From Achromobacter deleyi (GTDB taxonomy: Bacteria > Pseudomonadota > Gammaproteobacteria > Burkholderiales > Burkholderiaceae_B): a stretch of 64,000 nucleotides of DNA. Numbering within the stretch: the stretch's first letter is position 1; each line of letters starts with the position of its first letter. Below, piece after piece: positions 42,129-52,630 of the stretch. Location: assembly GCF_902859705.1 (NCBI RefSeq), contig NZ_CADIJO010000023.1, positions 27,473-91,472 of the forward strand. Direction: 5' to 3'. The notes beneath the pieces were generated by a model. The model was not told where the DNA came from. It saw nothing but the letters and a program-made list of their open reading frames with translations, and ran no database searches. The position numbers were made by a program, and so were the translations under genes.

Positions 42129-43009
42129 CGCGCGCATCCGACGTACTGCTGACGGTCAGGAACCTGACCGTGGATTTCGACACCGCCCACGGCACCGTCG
42201 CCGCCGTGAAGGGGGTGGACCTGACGCTGGCGCACGGCGAAGTCGTGTGCCTGGTGGGGGAATCCGGCTCGGGCAAGTCGGTCACGGGCTTTTCCCTGAT
42301 GGGCCTGGTGGACCCGCCCGGGCGCGTCGCGGCCGATGCCATGCTGTTTGACGGCCGCGATCTGCTGCGCGCGTCGGAACGTGAGAAAGACGCGCTGCGG
42401 GGCAAGGACATCGCCATGGTGTTCCAGGAACCCATGACCGCGCTGAATCCGGGCCGCACGGTCGGCAGCCAGATCGCCGAAGTGCTGCGCATCCATGGCG
42501 TGCTGGGCCGCCGCGCGGCATGGGAACGCGCGGTGGCGCTGCTGGACCGGGTGGGCATTCGCGAACCGGCGCAACGCGCCCGGGCCTATCCGCATGAACT
42601 GTCCGGCGGCATGCGCCAGCGCGTCATGATCGCGATTGCCTGCGCGCTGACGCCCAAGCTCATCATTGCCGATGAACCCACCACGGCGCTGGACGTGACC
42701 GTGCAGGCGCAGGTGCTGCAACTGCTGTTTTCCATTCAGGCGGAAACCGGCGCGGCCGTGCTGTTCATCACGCACGACCTGGGCGTGGTGGCCGAGATCG
42801 CCGACCGCGTGGTGGTCATGCAGGCGGGCAGGGTGGTCGAAACGGGCGAGGTGACGCAGATCTTCAACCAGCCGCGCCATCCGTACACCCAGGCCTTGCT
42901 GGCGGCCGTGCCCGACGTGGACGCGCCGCGCGACCCAGCGCGCCGCCTGGCGCCCAAGGTGGGCGAGTTGGCCGCCCCTGACGTGTCGGCCGAAGGAGCC
43001 ACGCCATGA
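42125..43009 (+). CDS. Oligopeptide ABC transporter ATPase, DppD type
   Basis: The 294-residue ATPase has Walker A GESGSGKS (45-52), Q-loop [11 protein letters not shown], signature LSGGMRQR and Walker B LIIADEP, and the C-terminal [15 protein letters not shown] tail of oligopeptide ATPases. The internal ATG at 42125 is chosen because it begins the ATPase domain and overlaps the permease stop; the longer frame is a shadow of that gene. Confidence 0.91.
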   Translation: MTRASDVLLTVRNLTVDFDTAHGTVAAVKGVDLTLAHGEVVCLVGESGSGKSVTGFSLMGLVDPPGRVAADAMLFDGRDLLRASEREKDALRGKDIAMVFQEPMTALNPGRTVGSQIAEVLRIHGVLGRRAAWERAVALLDRVGIREPAQRARAYPHELSGGMRQRVMIAIACALTPKLIIADEPTTALDVTVQAQVLQLLFSIQAETGAAVLFITHDLGVVAEIADRVVVMQAGRVVETGEVTQIFNQPRHPYTQALLAAVPDVDAPRDPARRLAPKVGELAAPDVSAEGATP

Positions 43010-43836
43010 CCGAATTCATCCTGCAAGCCGATGGCGTCGCCAAGGACTACGTGGCCGCGCGCGACTTCCTGGGCCGGCCGACCCGGCGGGTGCAGGCCGT
43101 CAAGGGCGTCAGCCTGGCTGTGGAGCAGGGCACCACGCTGGCGCTGGTGGGCGAATCCGGCTCGGGCAAAAGCACCCTGGGCCGCTGCCTGGCCGGGCTG
43201 CTGCAACCCACCGCGGGGCGCATCCAGCTGGCCGGCCACGACGTGCGGCATCTGACGGGGGCTGCGCTGATGTCTTTTCGCCGTCAGGTGCAGACCATCT
43301 TCCAGGACCCGTATTCCAGCCTGAATCCGCGCCGCACCGTGGGTGACGCGATCATGGACGGCATGGTGATCCACAAGCTCTACACCGCCGACGAGCGCCG
43401 CGCCCGCATGCTGGCGCTGCTGTCGCGGGTGGGCCTGCAACCGGACCACGCACGGCGCTTTCCGCACCAGTTCTCGGGCGGCCAGCGCCAGCGCATCGCG
43501 ATTGCCCGCGCCCTGGCGCTGGAGCCGCGCTTCATCATCGCGGACGAAGCGGTGTCGGCATTGGACGTGTCGGTCAAGGCGCAGGTGCTGGACCTGCTGG
43601 CCGACCTGCAGGCCGAGCACGGCCTGACCTATCTCTTCATTTCCCACGACCTGGGCGTGGTGCGGCACTTCGCCGACCGCGTGGCGATCATGGCGGCGGG
43701 CGAACTGGTCGAAGAGGGCGAGTGCGACCGGATCTTCGAGGCGCCGGAGCAGGACTACACCCGCAAACTGATCGCGGCGGTGCCGCGGCCGGACCCGGGG
43801 CGGCGCCGGTTGCGGGGCGTGCCGGCGACAGGGTGA
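43006..43836 (+). CDS. Oligopeptide ABC transporter ATPase, DppF type
   Basis: This 276-residue second ATPase has Walker [11 protein letters not shown]-loop [11 protein letters not shown], signature FSGGQRQR and Walker B FIIADEA, with Ala at the last position as in many DppF proteins. AAGGAG precedes the ATG, which overlaps the DppD-type stop. It is the last gene of the operon, followed by a hairpin. Confidence 0.91.
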   Translation: MTEFILQADGVAKDYVAARDFLGRPTRRVQAVKGVSLAVEQGTTLALVGESGSGKSTLGRCLAGLLQPTAGRIQLAGHDVRHLTGAALMSFRRQVQTIFQDPYSSLNPRRTVGDAIMDGMVIHKLYTADERRARMLALLSRVGLQPDHARRFPHQFSGGQRQRIAIARALALEPRFIIADEAVSALDVSVKAQVLDLLADLQAEHGLTYLFISHDLGVVRHFADRVAIMAAGELVEEGECDRIFEAPEQDYTRKLIAAVPRPDPGRRRLRGVPATG

Positions 43837-43838
43837 AA

Positions 43839-43862
43839 CCCGGGCAGCGCATCGGGCCCGGG
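43839..43862. terminator. Bidirectional hairpin between convergent genes
   Basis: CCCGGGC and GCCCGGG, separated by 10 bases, form a perfect 7-bp stem in the 33-bp gap between the DppF-type stop and the LysR stop. It has no U-tract and could serve as a terminator on both strands. Confidence 0.4.
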
Positions 43863-43869
43863 CACAGGC

Positions 43870-44784
43870 TTACCCCGCCAACGCCGCCCGGATCCGCTTC
43901 AAATCCCGGTCCAGCTCGATGCGCATCGCTTTGAGCAACGCCCGCGCGTTTTCTGAAAGCGGTGTGCCGGGCCGGAACACCAAGAGGCAGGTGAAGCTGA
44001 TGTCCAGGTCCAGCGGCTTGATGGTCAGGCCGCGGGCCAGGTAGTCCAGCGCCATCACCGGGTGCACCATGCCGATGCCCAGGCCGTGCAGGGCGAATTC
44101 GCAGACCGAATTGGAATAGGGCGTTTCCAGGATCGGGCGCAGCGCCAGGCCCTGGTCGTTCAGCGCGGTTTCCAGGCGGCGCCGGCTGGCGTCTTCGGGG
44201 TTCAGCGCGATGAAGGGGTGGTCGATCAGGTCTTGCAGCGCGATGCGCGGCCTGGCCGCCAGCGGGTGGCGGTTGTGCATCGCGATGACCCCGGGAATGC
44301 GCACGAATTCCGAGTGCTCCAGCCCGGCCACCGACAGCTCGTCGGCCATCAGGCCGAAATCCAGCTGGCCGGCGGCCACCTGCTGCAGCACCTCGCGCGA
44401 GCTCATGATCTGGAACGACATCTGGATGCGGCGGTCCTGCAGGCCGAAGGCGGCGATGGCGCGCGGCATGAAACCCGTGCCCAGCGCCGGCAGCGAGCCC
44501 ACGGCCAGGCGGCCCACGCCAAACGATTTCAGGCTGCGGATGCGGTGTTCGATGAGTTCGAAGCCGGCAAAGCAGCGATCCACTTCCTCCATCAGCGCCT
44601 CGGCCTCTTGCGTGGCCACCAGGCGCCCGCGCACGCGTTCGAACAGGCGCAGTTCGGACGAGGTTTCCAGCTTGCGGATGGCCTGGCTGACAGCCGGCTG
44701 GGAGATGCCGAGCAGGGTGGCGGCCTTGCTGGTCGTGCCGGCCTGCATCACGGCCCGGAAGACCTGGATTTCGCGCATGTCCAT
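43870..44784 (-). CDS. LysR-family regulator divergent from cystathionine beta-lyase
   Basis: This 304-residue LysR protein begins MDMREIQVFRAVMQAGTTSKA, with helix-turn-helix TLLGISQPAVSQAIRKLETSS. It is divergent from the cystathionine beta-lyase and Aap genes. A symmetrical T-N11-A site (44787-44801) lies against its own start codon, which suggests autoregulation and control of the divergent genes. The ligand is unknown; a sulfur amino acid is plausible from context. Confidence 0.9.
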   Translation of the reverse strand: MDMREIQVFRAVMQAGTTSKAATLLGISQPAVSQAIRKLETSSELRLFERVRGRLVATQEAEALMEEVDRCFAGFELIEHRIRSLKSFGVGRLAVGSLPALGTGFMPRAIAAFGLQDRRIQMSFQIMSSREVLQQVAAGQLDFGLMADELSVAGLEHSEFVRIPGVIAMHNRHPLAARPRIALQDLIDHPFIALNPEDASRRRLETALNDQGLALRPILETPYSNSVCEFALHGLGIGMVHPVMALDYLARGLTIKPLDLDISFTCLLVFRPGTPLSENARALLKAMRIELDRDLKRIRAALAG

Positions 44785-44786
44785 CT

Positions 44787-44801
44787 ATAAGTCCCGCTTA
44801 T
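44787..44801. promoter_or_regulatory. LysR T-N11-A box
   Basis: ATAAG-TCCCG-CTTAT is a perfect 5-base inverted repeat containing the T-N11-A pattern of LysR recognition sites. It sits only 2 bases upstream of the regulator's ATG and about 100 bases before the divergent enzyme gene. Confidence 0.55.
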
Positions 44802-44893
44802 CGACTGAGTATTTTCAATTGTTGAGGCAATGGGGCGAAAGGCAGACACTGGCGCTATTCCCGATCACCTTCTAAGCCCAGCGAATAGAGTAG

Positions 44894-46042
44894 ATGAAAG
44901 CTATCAACCAGACTAATAGAGATTTTGCCAGCCTGTCGCCGTCGGTGCAGCGCGCCTCGACCGTGGTGTTCGGCTCGCTGGAAGACTTCGTCAATCGCAA
45001 GCACCGCCAGCCCGACGGCTTCAGCTACGGCGTCACCGGCACGCCCACGGCGCGGCTGCTGGAAGACCGCATCGCCGAACTGGAAGGCGGACGTCACTGC
45101 GTCATCACGCCGTCGGGCGCGGCAGCGCTGATGACGGTGGTGATGGGCTTCGTGCGCGGTGGCGACCACTTGCTGATTTCCGCGGCCTGCTACGGCGCAC
45201 TGAAGACGTTCGGCGAGAAATGGCTGGCCCACATGGGCGTGGACGTCGAGCTGTACGACCCGTCGATCGGCGCCAGCATCGAGGCGTTGATCCGCCCGGC
45301 CACGCGGCTGATCTGCATCGAAGCGCCGGGCACCGTCACCATGGAAATGGCCGACGTGCCGGCCATTGCCGCCGCCGCGCGCCGCCACGGCGTGCTGACG
45401 ATGATGGACAACACCTGGGCCAGCCCGCTGGGGTTCAAGCCCCTGGCGCACGGCGTGGATTTCAGCGTCGAGGCGGCCACGAAATTCTTCAGCGGCCATT
45501 CGGACGTGCTGATGGGCGCCATCAGCATGAACGACGCTGGCCATTACGCCGTGCTGCGCGAAACCCAGAGCATCCTGGGCCAGCAAGTCAGCCCCGACGA
45601 TTGCTTCCTGGTGCTGCGCGGCCTGGAAACGCTGGGGCTGCGGGTGCGGGCGCAAAGCGACGCGACGCTGCAGGTGGCCGAATGGCTGGCGGCGCAGCCG
45701 CAGGTGGAACGCCTGCTGTATCCGCCGTTGCCTGGCGACCCTGGCCACGCGCTGTGGCGCCGTGATTTCTCGACCAACGGCTGCCTGTTTTCGATGGTGC
45801 TGGCGCCCGCACCCGAATCCGCCTTCAACGGCTTTTTCGATTCACTGCGGCATTTCGTCATCGGTGCAAGCTGGGGCGGCGTGCACAGCCTGGCCGCCTA
45901 TTACCCGGCGGGGTTGCAGGCGGGGCGGGCCTTTCCGGCGACGGACCGGCCCATCGTGCGCCTGTCCATCGGCCTGGAAGACGTAGACGTGCTCAAGGAT
46001 GACCTGCGCGCCGGCTTGGCGGCGTATCAGGCGCAGCGCTGA
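44894..46042 (+). CDS. metC: Cystathionine beta-lyase-type PLP enzyme
   Basis: This 382-residue Cys/Met-metabolism PLP enzyme has the Schiff-base lysine K197 (EAATKFFSGHSD), PLP-binding residues Y100 (SAACYG) and D172 (MMDNTW), and an N-terminal SYGVTGTPT. It fits the MetC lineage that cleaves cystathionine, cystine and related thioethers to pyruvate, ammonia and a thiol. It is divergent from a LysR gene and followed, after 141 bases, by a complete general amino-acid importer, so it likely acts on imported sulfur amino acids. A related C-S lyase activity is possible. Confidence 0.87.
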   Translation: MKAINQTNRDFASLSPSVQRASTVVFGSLEDFVNRKHRQPDGFSYGVTGTPTARLLEDRIAELEGGRHCVITPSGAAALMTVVMGFVRGGDHLLISAACYGALKTFGEKWLAHMGVDVELYDPSIGASIEALIRPATRLICIEAPGTVTMEMADVPAIAAAARRHGVLTMMDNTWASPLGFKPLAHGVDFSVEAATKFFSGHSDVLMGAISMNDAGHYAVLRETQSILGQQVSPDDCFLVLRGLETLGLRVRAQSDATLQVAEWLAAQPQVERLLYPPLPGDPGHALWRRDFSTNGCLFSMVLAPAPESAFNGFFDSLRHFVIGASWGGVHSLAAYYPAGLQAGRAFPATDRPIVRLSIGLEDVDVLKDDLRAGLAAYQAQR

Positions 46043-46112
46043 ATGTCTGGTCGCGGTGCGGTCGCTTCGCGGCATTGCGGCCCGGATCGCCTGCACCGGT
46101 TTGAACGCCCGT

Positions 46113-46133
46113 CGCCGGCACACCTTGCCGGCG
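46113..46133 (+). other. Leader hairpin upstream of aapJ
   Basis: CGCCGGCA-CACCT-TGCCGGCG is a perfect 8-bp stem with a 5-base loop in the 141-bp gap between the lyase and aapJ. It could protect or process the aap message. Confidence 0.4.
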
Positions 46134-46143
46134 GCGGACTCGA

Positions 46144-46159
46144 AGCGCCAGAAGGCGCT
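46144..46159 (+). other. Second leader hairpin upstream of aapJ
   Basis: AGCGCC-AGAA-GGCGCT is a perfect 6-bp stem with a tetraloop. It is followed directly by CTATATATAG, itself a palindrome, and then the AAGGGG ribosome binding site of aapJ. The tandem stems may allow differential expression of the binding protein. Confidence 0.4.
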
Positions 46160-46183
46160 CTATATATAGCAAGGGGAATTGCC

Positions 46184-47323
46184 ATGTTGTCTCGTTTCAC
46201 TTCACGTTTCGGCGGCCGGGTCCTGGCCGCCGCGGTGGTCTCCGCAGTTGTTTCCACGACGGCCGTCCTGGCGCCGTCGGCCGCATTCGCCCAGTCCGCC
46301 GCGCCTGCCGCGGCGCCCGAAGCCCCCGCGGCGGGCGCATCCCCGGTGGCGGCCGCCGTCACCCAGACCAACAGCCCCACCGTGGACCAGATCCGCGCCC
46401 GCGGCTACGTCATCTGCGGGTCCGGCCACGGCACCACGGGCTTTTCGGCGCCGGACAAGGACGGCAACTGGAAGGGGCTGGACGTGGACACCTGCCGCGC
46501 CATCGCCATTGCGGTGCTGGGCGATGCGACCAAGGCGCGCTTCGTGCCGCTGACGGGCCAGCAGCGCCTGACCGCCTTGCAGACGGGCCAGATCGACGTG
46601 CTGCCGCGCACCACGTCCTGGACGCTGCGGCGCGATGCCAACGGCATCAACTTCACCTACCCGAACTATTACGAGTTCGACGCCTTCATGGTGCGCAAGG
46701 ACCTGGGCATCACGCAGACCAAGGACATGGTGGGCGCCACCATCTGCGTGCAGACGGGGTCCACCAATGAAGTGACGGTGGCGGACCTGTCGCGCAAGTT
46801 CAAGCTGGGCCTGAAAACCGTGCTGTTCGACAACGTGGCGGCCTCGCGCCAGGCCTTCTTTTCGGGCCGCTGCGATGGCCTGATCACCGACGCGTCGGCC
46901 TTGGCGGCGGTGCGCGCCACCCAGGCGCAGAACCCGGACGATTACGTGATCTTCCCGGCCAGCGGCCACAGCGAGGCCCTGACGCCGTCGGTGCGCCACG
47001 GCGACGACCGCTGGTTCGACATCGTGAAATGGGTGATCCAGGTGCCGATCGCGGCCGAAGACATGGGCATTACCCAGGCCAACGTGGACGAGATGCTGAA
47101 ATCCACCGACCCGCGCATCGCCCGTTTCCTGGGCGTGGAACCCGGCAACGGCAAGGCGCTGGGGCTGGACGAGCGCTGGGCCTACAACATCGTCAAGCAG
47201 CTGGGCAATTATGGCGAGATCTTCGAGCGCAACGTCGGCAAGAACAGCCCGATGAAGCTCGAACGCGGCATGAACCGCCTGTACCGCGACGGCGGCCTGA
47301 TGTACCCCTACGTCTTCAACTGA
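46184..47323 (+). CDS. aapJ: General L-amino acid ABC transporter binding protein AapJ
   Basis: This 379-residue periplasmic protein has a signal peptide (1-36, cut after AFAQ) and a 30-residue Ala-rich spacer before the SBP_bac_3 domain, which starts RGYVICGSGHGTTGFS. WKGLDVDTCRAIAIAVLGD and LPRTTSWTLRRDA match AapJ. AAGGGG precedes the ATG. It is the first gene of aapJQMP, a broad-specificity L-amino-acid importer. Confidence 0.9.
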   Translation: MLSRFTSRFGGRVLAAAVVSAVVSTTAVLAPSAAFAQSAAPAAAPEAPAAGASPVAAAVTQTNSPTVDQIRARGYVICGSGHGTTGFSAPDKDGNWKGLDVDTCRAIAIAVLGDATKARFVPLTGQQRLTALQTGQIDVLPRTTSWTLRRDANGINFTYPNYYEFDAFMVRKDLGITQTKDMVGATICVQTGSTNEVTVADLSRKFKLGLKTVLFDNVAASRQAFFSGRCDGLITDASALAAVRATQAQNPDDYVIFPASGHSEALTPSVRHGDDRWFDIVKWVIQVPIAAEDMGITQANVDEMLKSTDPRIARFLGVEPGNGKALGLDERWAYNIVKQLGNYGEIFERNVGKNSPMKLERGMNRLYRDGGLMYPYVFN

Positions 47324-47368
47324 GTCGCGGCGCGGCTCACGACGACGCGCATTGCGTAGAGGCACATC

Positions 47369-48517
47369 ATGTTCAAGCGACTTTGGTTCGACGGCCGCGC
47401 CCGGGCCGTCCTGATGCAGGCGCTGATCGCCTGCGGCTTTCTCGGGGCGGTGGGGTGGCTGGCCTGGAACGCGCACGCCAACCTGACCCAGCGCGGCATT
47501 GCCATGGGGTTCGACTACCTGGGCGAAGCGGCGCGCTTTCCGATGGCGGAAAGCCTGCTCGCCTACCAGCCCACCGACAGCTACGGCCGCGCCTTCGTGG
47601 TGGGGCTGGTCAACACGCTGTACATCTCGGCGCTGGTGATCGTGGCCTCGACGGTGCTGGGCTTTGGCCTGGCGCTGGCCCGGCGCAGCCGCCATCCGCT
47701 GGTCAACGGCATCGCCACCGTGTACCTGGAAGCCGTGCGCAACACGCCCTTGGTGGTGCAGCTGCTGTTCTGGTATAGCCTCGTGACGCTCAACCTGCCG
47801 CCCGTGCGGCAGGCGCTGCAACCGCTGCCAGGCGTATTCCTGTCGGTACGCGGGCTGTTCTTTCCCAGCGTATCGGTGCAAGGCAATGTGCAGGCGCTGG
47901 CGGGCGGGCTGCTGGCGGCGGCGCTGCTGGGGTGGGGCGCCTGGCGCCTGGCCCGACGCAGCACGGCCCGGGCGGTGCCGTGGCGCTCGCTGGGCGTAGT
48001 GGCCGCGGTGGCCGTGGTGGCGCTGGCCGCCGGGTGGGGCGGGGCCACCTTGCAGGTGGACAGCCCCACGCTGCGCGGCCTGAACTTCATCGGCGGCACG
48101 GCCTTCACGCCGGAATTCACCGCGCTGCTGGTGGGCCTGACGATCTACTCGGCCGCGTTTTCGGGCGAGATCATTCGCGGCGGCATCGACGCCGTGCCGG
48201 GCGGCCAATGGGAAGCGGCGCATTCGCTGGGCCTGAAACCCGGGGCGGCGCTGCGCTGGATCGTGGTGCCGCAGGCATTGCGGGTGATCATCCCGCCGAT
48301 GACCAGCCAGTACCTGTCCATCATCAAGAACACCACGCTGGCGCTGGCGGTGGGCTACCCCGACCTGTCGTTCGTCATCACCACCACCATCAACCAGACC
48401 GGCCAGGCCATCGAAGGCGTGGCGGTGCTGATGGCGGTGTACCTGAGCATCAGCCTGTCCGTGTCGCTGTTCATGAACCTGTACAACCGCCGCCTTCTGA
48501 GGACGCAACGCGCATGA
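47369..48517 (+). CDS. aapQ: General L-amino acid ABC transporter permease AapQ
   Basis: The 382-residue permease matches AapQ in length and shows [38 protein letters not shown] and the EAA loop [21 protein letters not shown] large insertion between the early and late helices is normal for AapQ. GAGG precedes the ATG. It overlaps aapM by 4 bases. Confidence 0.92.
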   Translation: MFKRLWFDGRARAVLMQALIACGFLGAVGWLAWNAHANLTQRGIAMGFDYLGEAARFPMAESLLAYQPTDSYGRAFVVGLVNTLYISALVIVASTVLGFGLALARRSRHPLVNGIATVYLEAVRNTPLVVQLLFWYSLVTLNLPPVRQALQPLPGVFLSVRGLFFPSVSVQGNVQALAGGLLAAALLGWGAWRLARRSTARAVPWRSLGVVAAVAVVALAAGWGGATLQVDSPTLRGLNFIGGTAFTPEFTALLVGLTIYSAAFSGEIIRGGIDAVPGGQWEAAHSLGLKPGAALRWIVVPQALRVIIPPMTSQYLSIIKNTTLALAVGYPDLSFVITTTINQTGQAIEGVAVLMAVYLSISLSVSLFMNLYNRRLLRTQRA

Positions 48518-49607
48518 GCCTGACCCTTTCCACCGACGCGCCGCAGCCGGCGCGCCAGGCCCCGCGCGACCGCCGCGATACCGTGTGGCATCGGCTGTTC
48601 GGCAGCCTGTTCAGCGCGCTGGCCACCGTGGCAACGCTGGCGCTGGTGCTGGCCGCGGCCGGCCGCCTGATCAACTGGGCCGTGATCGACGCCGTCTGGC
48701 CCGGCGCGGCCGGCGATGTCTGCCGCCAGGCCAGCGGCGCCTGCTGGGCCTTCCTGGGCGAGAAGATGCGCCAGATCCTGTTCGGCATCTATCCGCCGGG
48801 CGAGCAGTGGCGGCCCACGGCCGTGTGCGGCTTCATCCTGGCCATGACGGTGTATTCGCTGAGCCCGCGGCATTGGCGCCTGCGCACGGCGGTGTTGTGG
48901 ATCGTCGGCATGGCCGCGGGCCTGGCGCTGATGCAGGGCGGCGTGTTCGGCCTGGCGCGGGTGCCGACGGCCTCGTGGGGCGGCCTGCCGGTGACGCTGC
49001 TGCTGGCGGTGTGCTCGCTGGGCGCCGGCCTGCCGCTGGGCGTGCTGCTGGCGCTGGGGCGCCGCGGCAGCCTGCCGACTGCGCGCTTCATCAGCGTGGG
49101 CATCATCGAATTGATCCGGGGCCTGCCACTGGTGAGCCTGCTGTTCATGGCGTCCATCGTGCTGCCCATCATGCTGCCCGCCGGCATGACGATCGACAGC
49201 CTGCTGCGCGCCGGCATCGCCTTGACGGTGTTTTCGGCGGCCTACCTGGCCGAGGTGATCCGCGGCGGCTTGCAGGCGATACCGCCGGGCCAGGCCGAGG
49301 CGTCGCGCGCGCTGGGCCTGTCGTGGTGGCAGATGACGCGGCTGGTGGTGCTGCCGCAGGCGCTGCGCAAGGTGATCGCGCCGCTGACCAACACCGCCAT
49401 CGTGATGATCAAGAACACCAGCCTGGTGCTGATCGTGGGCCTGTTCGACCTGCTCAGCGCCGGCCGCGCCGCCTTGACCGATCCGGCCTGGCCCACGCCG
49501 TACGTCGAAACCTATCTCTTCATCGCATCGATCTATTTCTGCATCTGCTTCGGCCTGTCGCGCTATTCGATGTGGCTGGAACACCGCTACAAAAAAGGGG
49601 AACTCCG

Positions 49608-49611
<4 letters not shown>
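48514..49611 (+). CDS. aapM: General L-amino acid ABC transporter permease AapM
   Basis: This 365-residue permease has the AapM N-terminal hydrophilic region, a [17 protein letters not shown] block and the C-terminal permease domain with [16 protein letters not shown] and [20 protein letters not shown]. The internal ATG at 48514 overlaps the aapQ stop. It forms a heterodimeric channel with AapQ. Confidence 0.92.
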
Positions 49612-50384
<773 letters not shown>

Positions 50385-50395
50385 CCGGCGAGTCG

Positions 50396-50435
50396 GGCGG
50401 GGGCCCAGCATTCCGTACGCGGGCTGGGCCCCGCC
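50396..50435. terminator. Strong bidirectional terminator hairpin
   Basis: GGGGCCCAGC and GCTGGGCCCC are perfect 10-base complements, extended by GGCG/CGCC with one bulged G, around a 13-base loop. It fills the gap between the convergent aapP and LysR stops, and TT follows on the plus strand. Confidence 0.6.
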
Positions 50436-50439
50436 GCCT

Positions 50440-51312
50440 TCAATCCCAGCGTTTCCAGTCCACGCCCAACGCCTCGCATAGCCAGGCGCAAAACCCGGCG
50501 GCCAGGTCGTTGCGGCTGTCGCGATGCACCAGCCAGCTCCACTTGGGGCCTCGCACCGTCTGGGGCGTCATCGCGATCAGCGCGCCGTCGGCGCAGGCAT
50601 CCTGCGCCAGCAGGTCGGCCACCAGGGCGATGCCCAGGCCCTGGCGGGCGGCATCCAGCAACTGGCCCGGGTCCGAAAAGTTCAGGCCGCTGGCCCGCTC
50701 GCCCACGTCGGCGCCGCCCTGCATGCGCCAGTAGCTCCAGTCCATTTCGCGTTCGCCGTGCAGCGTGGTGCGTTGCGCGGCATCACGAGCCAGCAGGTCA
50801 GGGTGGCAGGCCGGGTACAGGCGGTCTTCGCGCAGCACGCGGAATTCGCAATCGGCCTGCGGCGCCAGGTCATCGCGCACCGCAATGTCGATGGTCTCGG
50901 TCGTCATGTCCGGCGCGGCATCGCTGGTGTAGAGCCACAGGTCGACCTCGGGATGCCGTTCGTGGAACACCGCCAGGCGCGGCACCAGCCAGTGGCGCGC
51001 GAACGACGGGCTGGTGTTGACGATCAGCTGGTTGGGCTTGCGGTATTGGTCCAGCCGGCGGATGCCGGTGGCCAGTTGCAGCAGCATGGCCTGGGTGGTG
51101 CCCAGCAGATCGACGCCGGCATCGGTCAGCACGACGCTGCGGCCCTGGCGATGGAACAGCGGTTGTTCCAGATAGGTTTCCAGGCTGCGAATCTGCTGGC
51201 TGATGGCGGACTGGGTCAGGTGCAGTTCGTCGGCGGCTTTGTGGAAACTGCCCAGCCGGGCAGCGGCTTCGAAGCCTCGCAGCACGTTCAGCGGCGGCCA
51301 TTGTTTAAGCAT
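50440..51312 (-). CDS. LysR-family regulator, GcvA-like
   Basis: This 290-residue LysR protein opens with PPLNVLRGFEAAARLGSFHKAADELHLTQSAISQQIR, the GcvA-type helix-turn-helix arrangement. The effector domain contains NTSPSFARHWLVPRL, also GcvA-like. It is divergent from the Tat-exported agmatine-deiminase-like gene and is its probable regulator. Confidence 0.9.
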   Translation of the reverse strand: MLKQWPPLNVLRGFEAAARLGSFHKAADELHLTQSAISQQIRSLETYLEQPLFHRQGRSVVLTDAGVDLLGTTQAMLLQLATGIRRLDQYRKPNQLIVNTSPSFARHWLVPRLAVFHERHPEVDLWLYTSDAAPDMTTETIDIAVRDDLAPQADCEFRVLREDRLYPACHPDLLARDAAQRTTLHGEREMDWSYWRMQGGADVGERASGLNFSDPGQLLDAARQGLGIALVADLLAQDACADGALIAMTPQTVRGPKWSWLVHRDSRNDLAAGFCAWLCEALGVDWKRWD

Positions 51313-51374
51313 GATCGATAAGCAAATCTAATCAGAAGTCCGCTAAATATATCGCTTGTTCGGGCGGCGTGGGT

Positions 51375-51405
51375 GGCTCTACGATGCTTTCCAGGCCGTA
51401 GAGCC
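51375..51405 (+). promoter_or_regulatory. Hairpin in the leader of the agmatine-deiminase-like gene
   Basis: GGCTCTACG and CGTAGAGCC are perfect 9-base complements around a 13-base loop, 38-68 bases upstream of the ATG. It may be an RNA control element or a dimeric operator. Confidence 0.45.
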
Positions 51406-51442
51406 GGATTTCAGCGATTTTCACCACTGATTGGATTTACTT

Positions 51443-52567
51443 ATGTTTACGCGTCGCCATTTCGTCAAACAACTGTCTGCACTGGCCGCCACCCGGATAG
51501 TCGCCGCCTCGGGAGCCGGCCTGCTGGCCACGCACGCCCAGGCCGGCGCCGGGGTGCATTGGCGCATGCCCGACGAAGGCGACAAGCAGGTGCGGGCGTT
51601 CATTGCGTTCGGCGCGCAGCCGGCCATCTGGAAAGATTTCACCCCGGCCGTGCAGGCCGCGCTGGGCCGCATCGCCCGCGCGATTGCCGCCTACCAGCCG
51701 GTCACCGTGTTCTGCCGCGCCCATGAAATGGCGCTGGCCCGCCGCCATTGCGGCACGGACAACACCACCTTCCTCGCGACCGAGCTGGACGACATCTGGA
51801 TGCGCGACATCGGCGCCAACTTCCTGGTGGACGGGCAGGGCGGCCTGACCGGCATGGATTTCAACTTCAACGGCTGGGGCGAAAAGCAGGACCACGACGC
51901 CGACGCCCTGTTGGCCGCGCGCATGGCCAAGGAAGCGCGGGCCCGCCACGTGCGCAGCGAACTGGTGGGCGAGGGCGGCGGCATCGAAGTCGACGGCCGC
52001 GGCACCGGCATCATGACCGAGAGCAGCTGGATCAACCGCAACCGCAATCCGGACTGGTCGCGCGCCGACGTGGAAGCCGAACTGAAGCTATGCCTGGGCC
52101 TGCGCAAGATCATCTGGCTGCCGGGCATCAAGGGCCGCGACATCACCGATGCGCATGTGGATTTCTACGCCCGCTTCGTGCGGCCCGGCGTGGTGCTGGC
52201 CAACCTGGACATGGACCCGGATTCGTACGACTACGACCTGACGCGCCGGCACCTGGACATCCTGAAGACCGCCACCGACGCCGATGGCAACCGGCTGCAA
52301 TTGCACACCGTCTCGCCGCCGCTGAACCCGCGGCCCAGCGTGTTCCAGGACGACAACCCGGACTTTGCCGCCGGCTACATCAACTACTTCGTCATCAACG
52401 GCGCGGTGATCGCGCCGGAATTCGGCGACCGCGAGGCCGACGCCAAGGCGCGCGAGGTGTTGCAGGCGCTGTATCCGGACCGCACCGTGGTGCAGCTGGA
52501 CATCGATGCGATCGCCTCGGGCGGCGGCGGAATCCACTGCGTCACACACCAGCAGCCGGCGGTGTAG
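51443..52567 (+). CDS. Tat-exported agmatine deiminase / peptidyl-arginine deiminase family enzyme
   Basis: This 374-residue protein starts with a twin-arginine-type signal (TRRHFVKQL, residues 3-11) and a hydrophobic stretch cut near AQA. The guanidino-modifying domain follows: ELDDIWMRDIG, GEGGGIEVDG, DAHVDFYARF and the C-terminal nucleophile Cys in GGGGIHCVTHQQP. Agmatine deiminases are usually cytoplasmic; an exported form would hydrolyse agmatine or another guanidino compound to a ureido product and ammonia in the periplasm. The ATG at 51443 is chosen over a TTG 12 bases upstream because it keeps the signal start compact. Confidence 0.88.
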   Translation: MFTRRHFVKQLSALAATRIVAASGAGLLATHAQAGAGVHWRMPDEGDKQVRAFIAFGAQPAIWKDFTPAVQAALGRIARAIAAYQPVTVFCRAHEMALARRHCGTDNTTFLATELDDIWMRDIGANFLVDGQGGLTGMDFNFNGWGEKQDHDADALLAARMAKEARARHVRSELVGEGGGIEVDGRGTGIMTESSWINRNRNPDWSRADVEAELKLCLGLRKIIWLPGIKGRDITDAHVDFYARFVRPGVVLANLDMDPDSYDYDLTRRHLDILKTATDADGNRLQLHTVSPPLNPRPSVFQDDNPDFAAGYINYFVINGAVIAPEFGDREADAKAREVLQALYPDRTVVQLDIDAIASGGGGIHCVTHQQPAV

Positions 52568-52630
52568 TGGCGCCGAGGGAAGACGCCGTGGCGTAATTCG
52601 TGCTCGGTGACGCGGCCCGATCCGCCGTCG

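Noticed and set aside
46202..48508. Long minus-strand open frame opposite aapJ and aapQ
   Set aside because: His/Gln/Arg-rich antisense shadow of well-supported aap genes.
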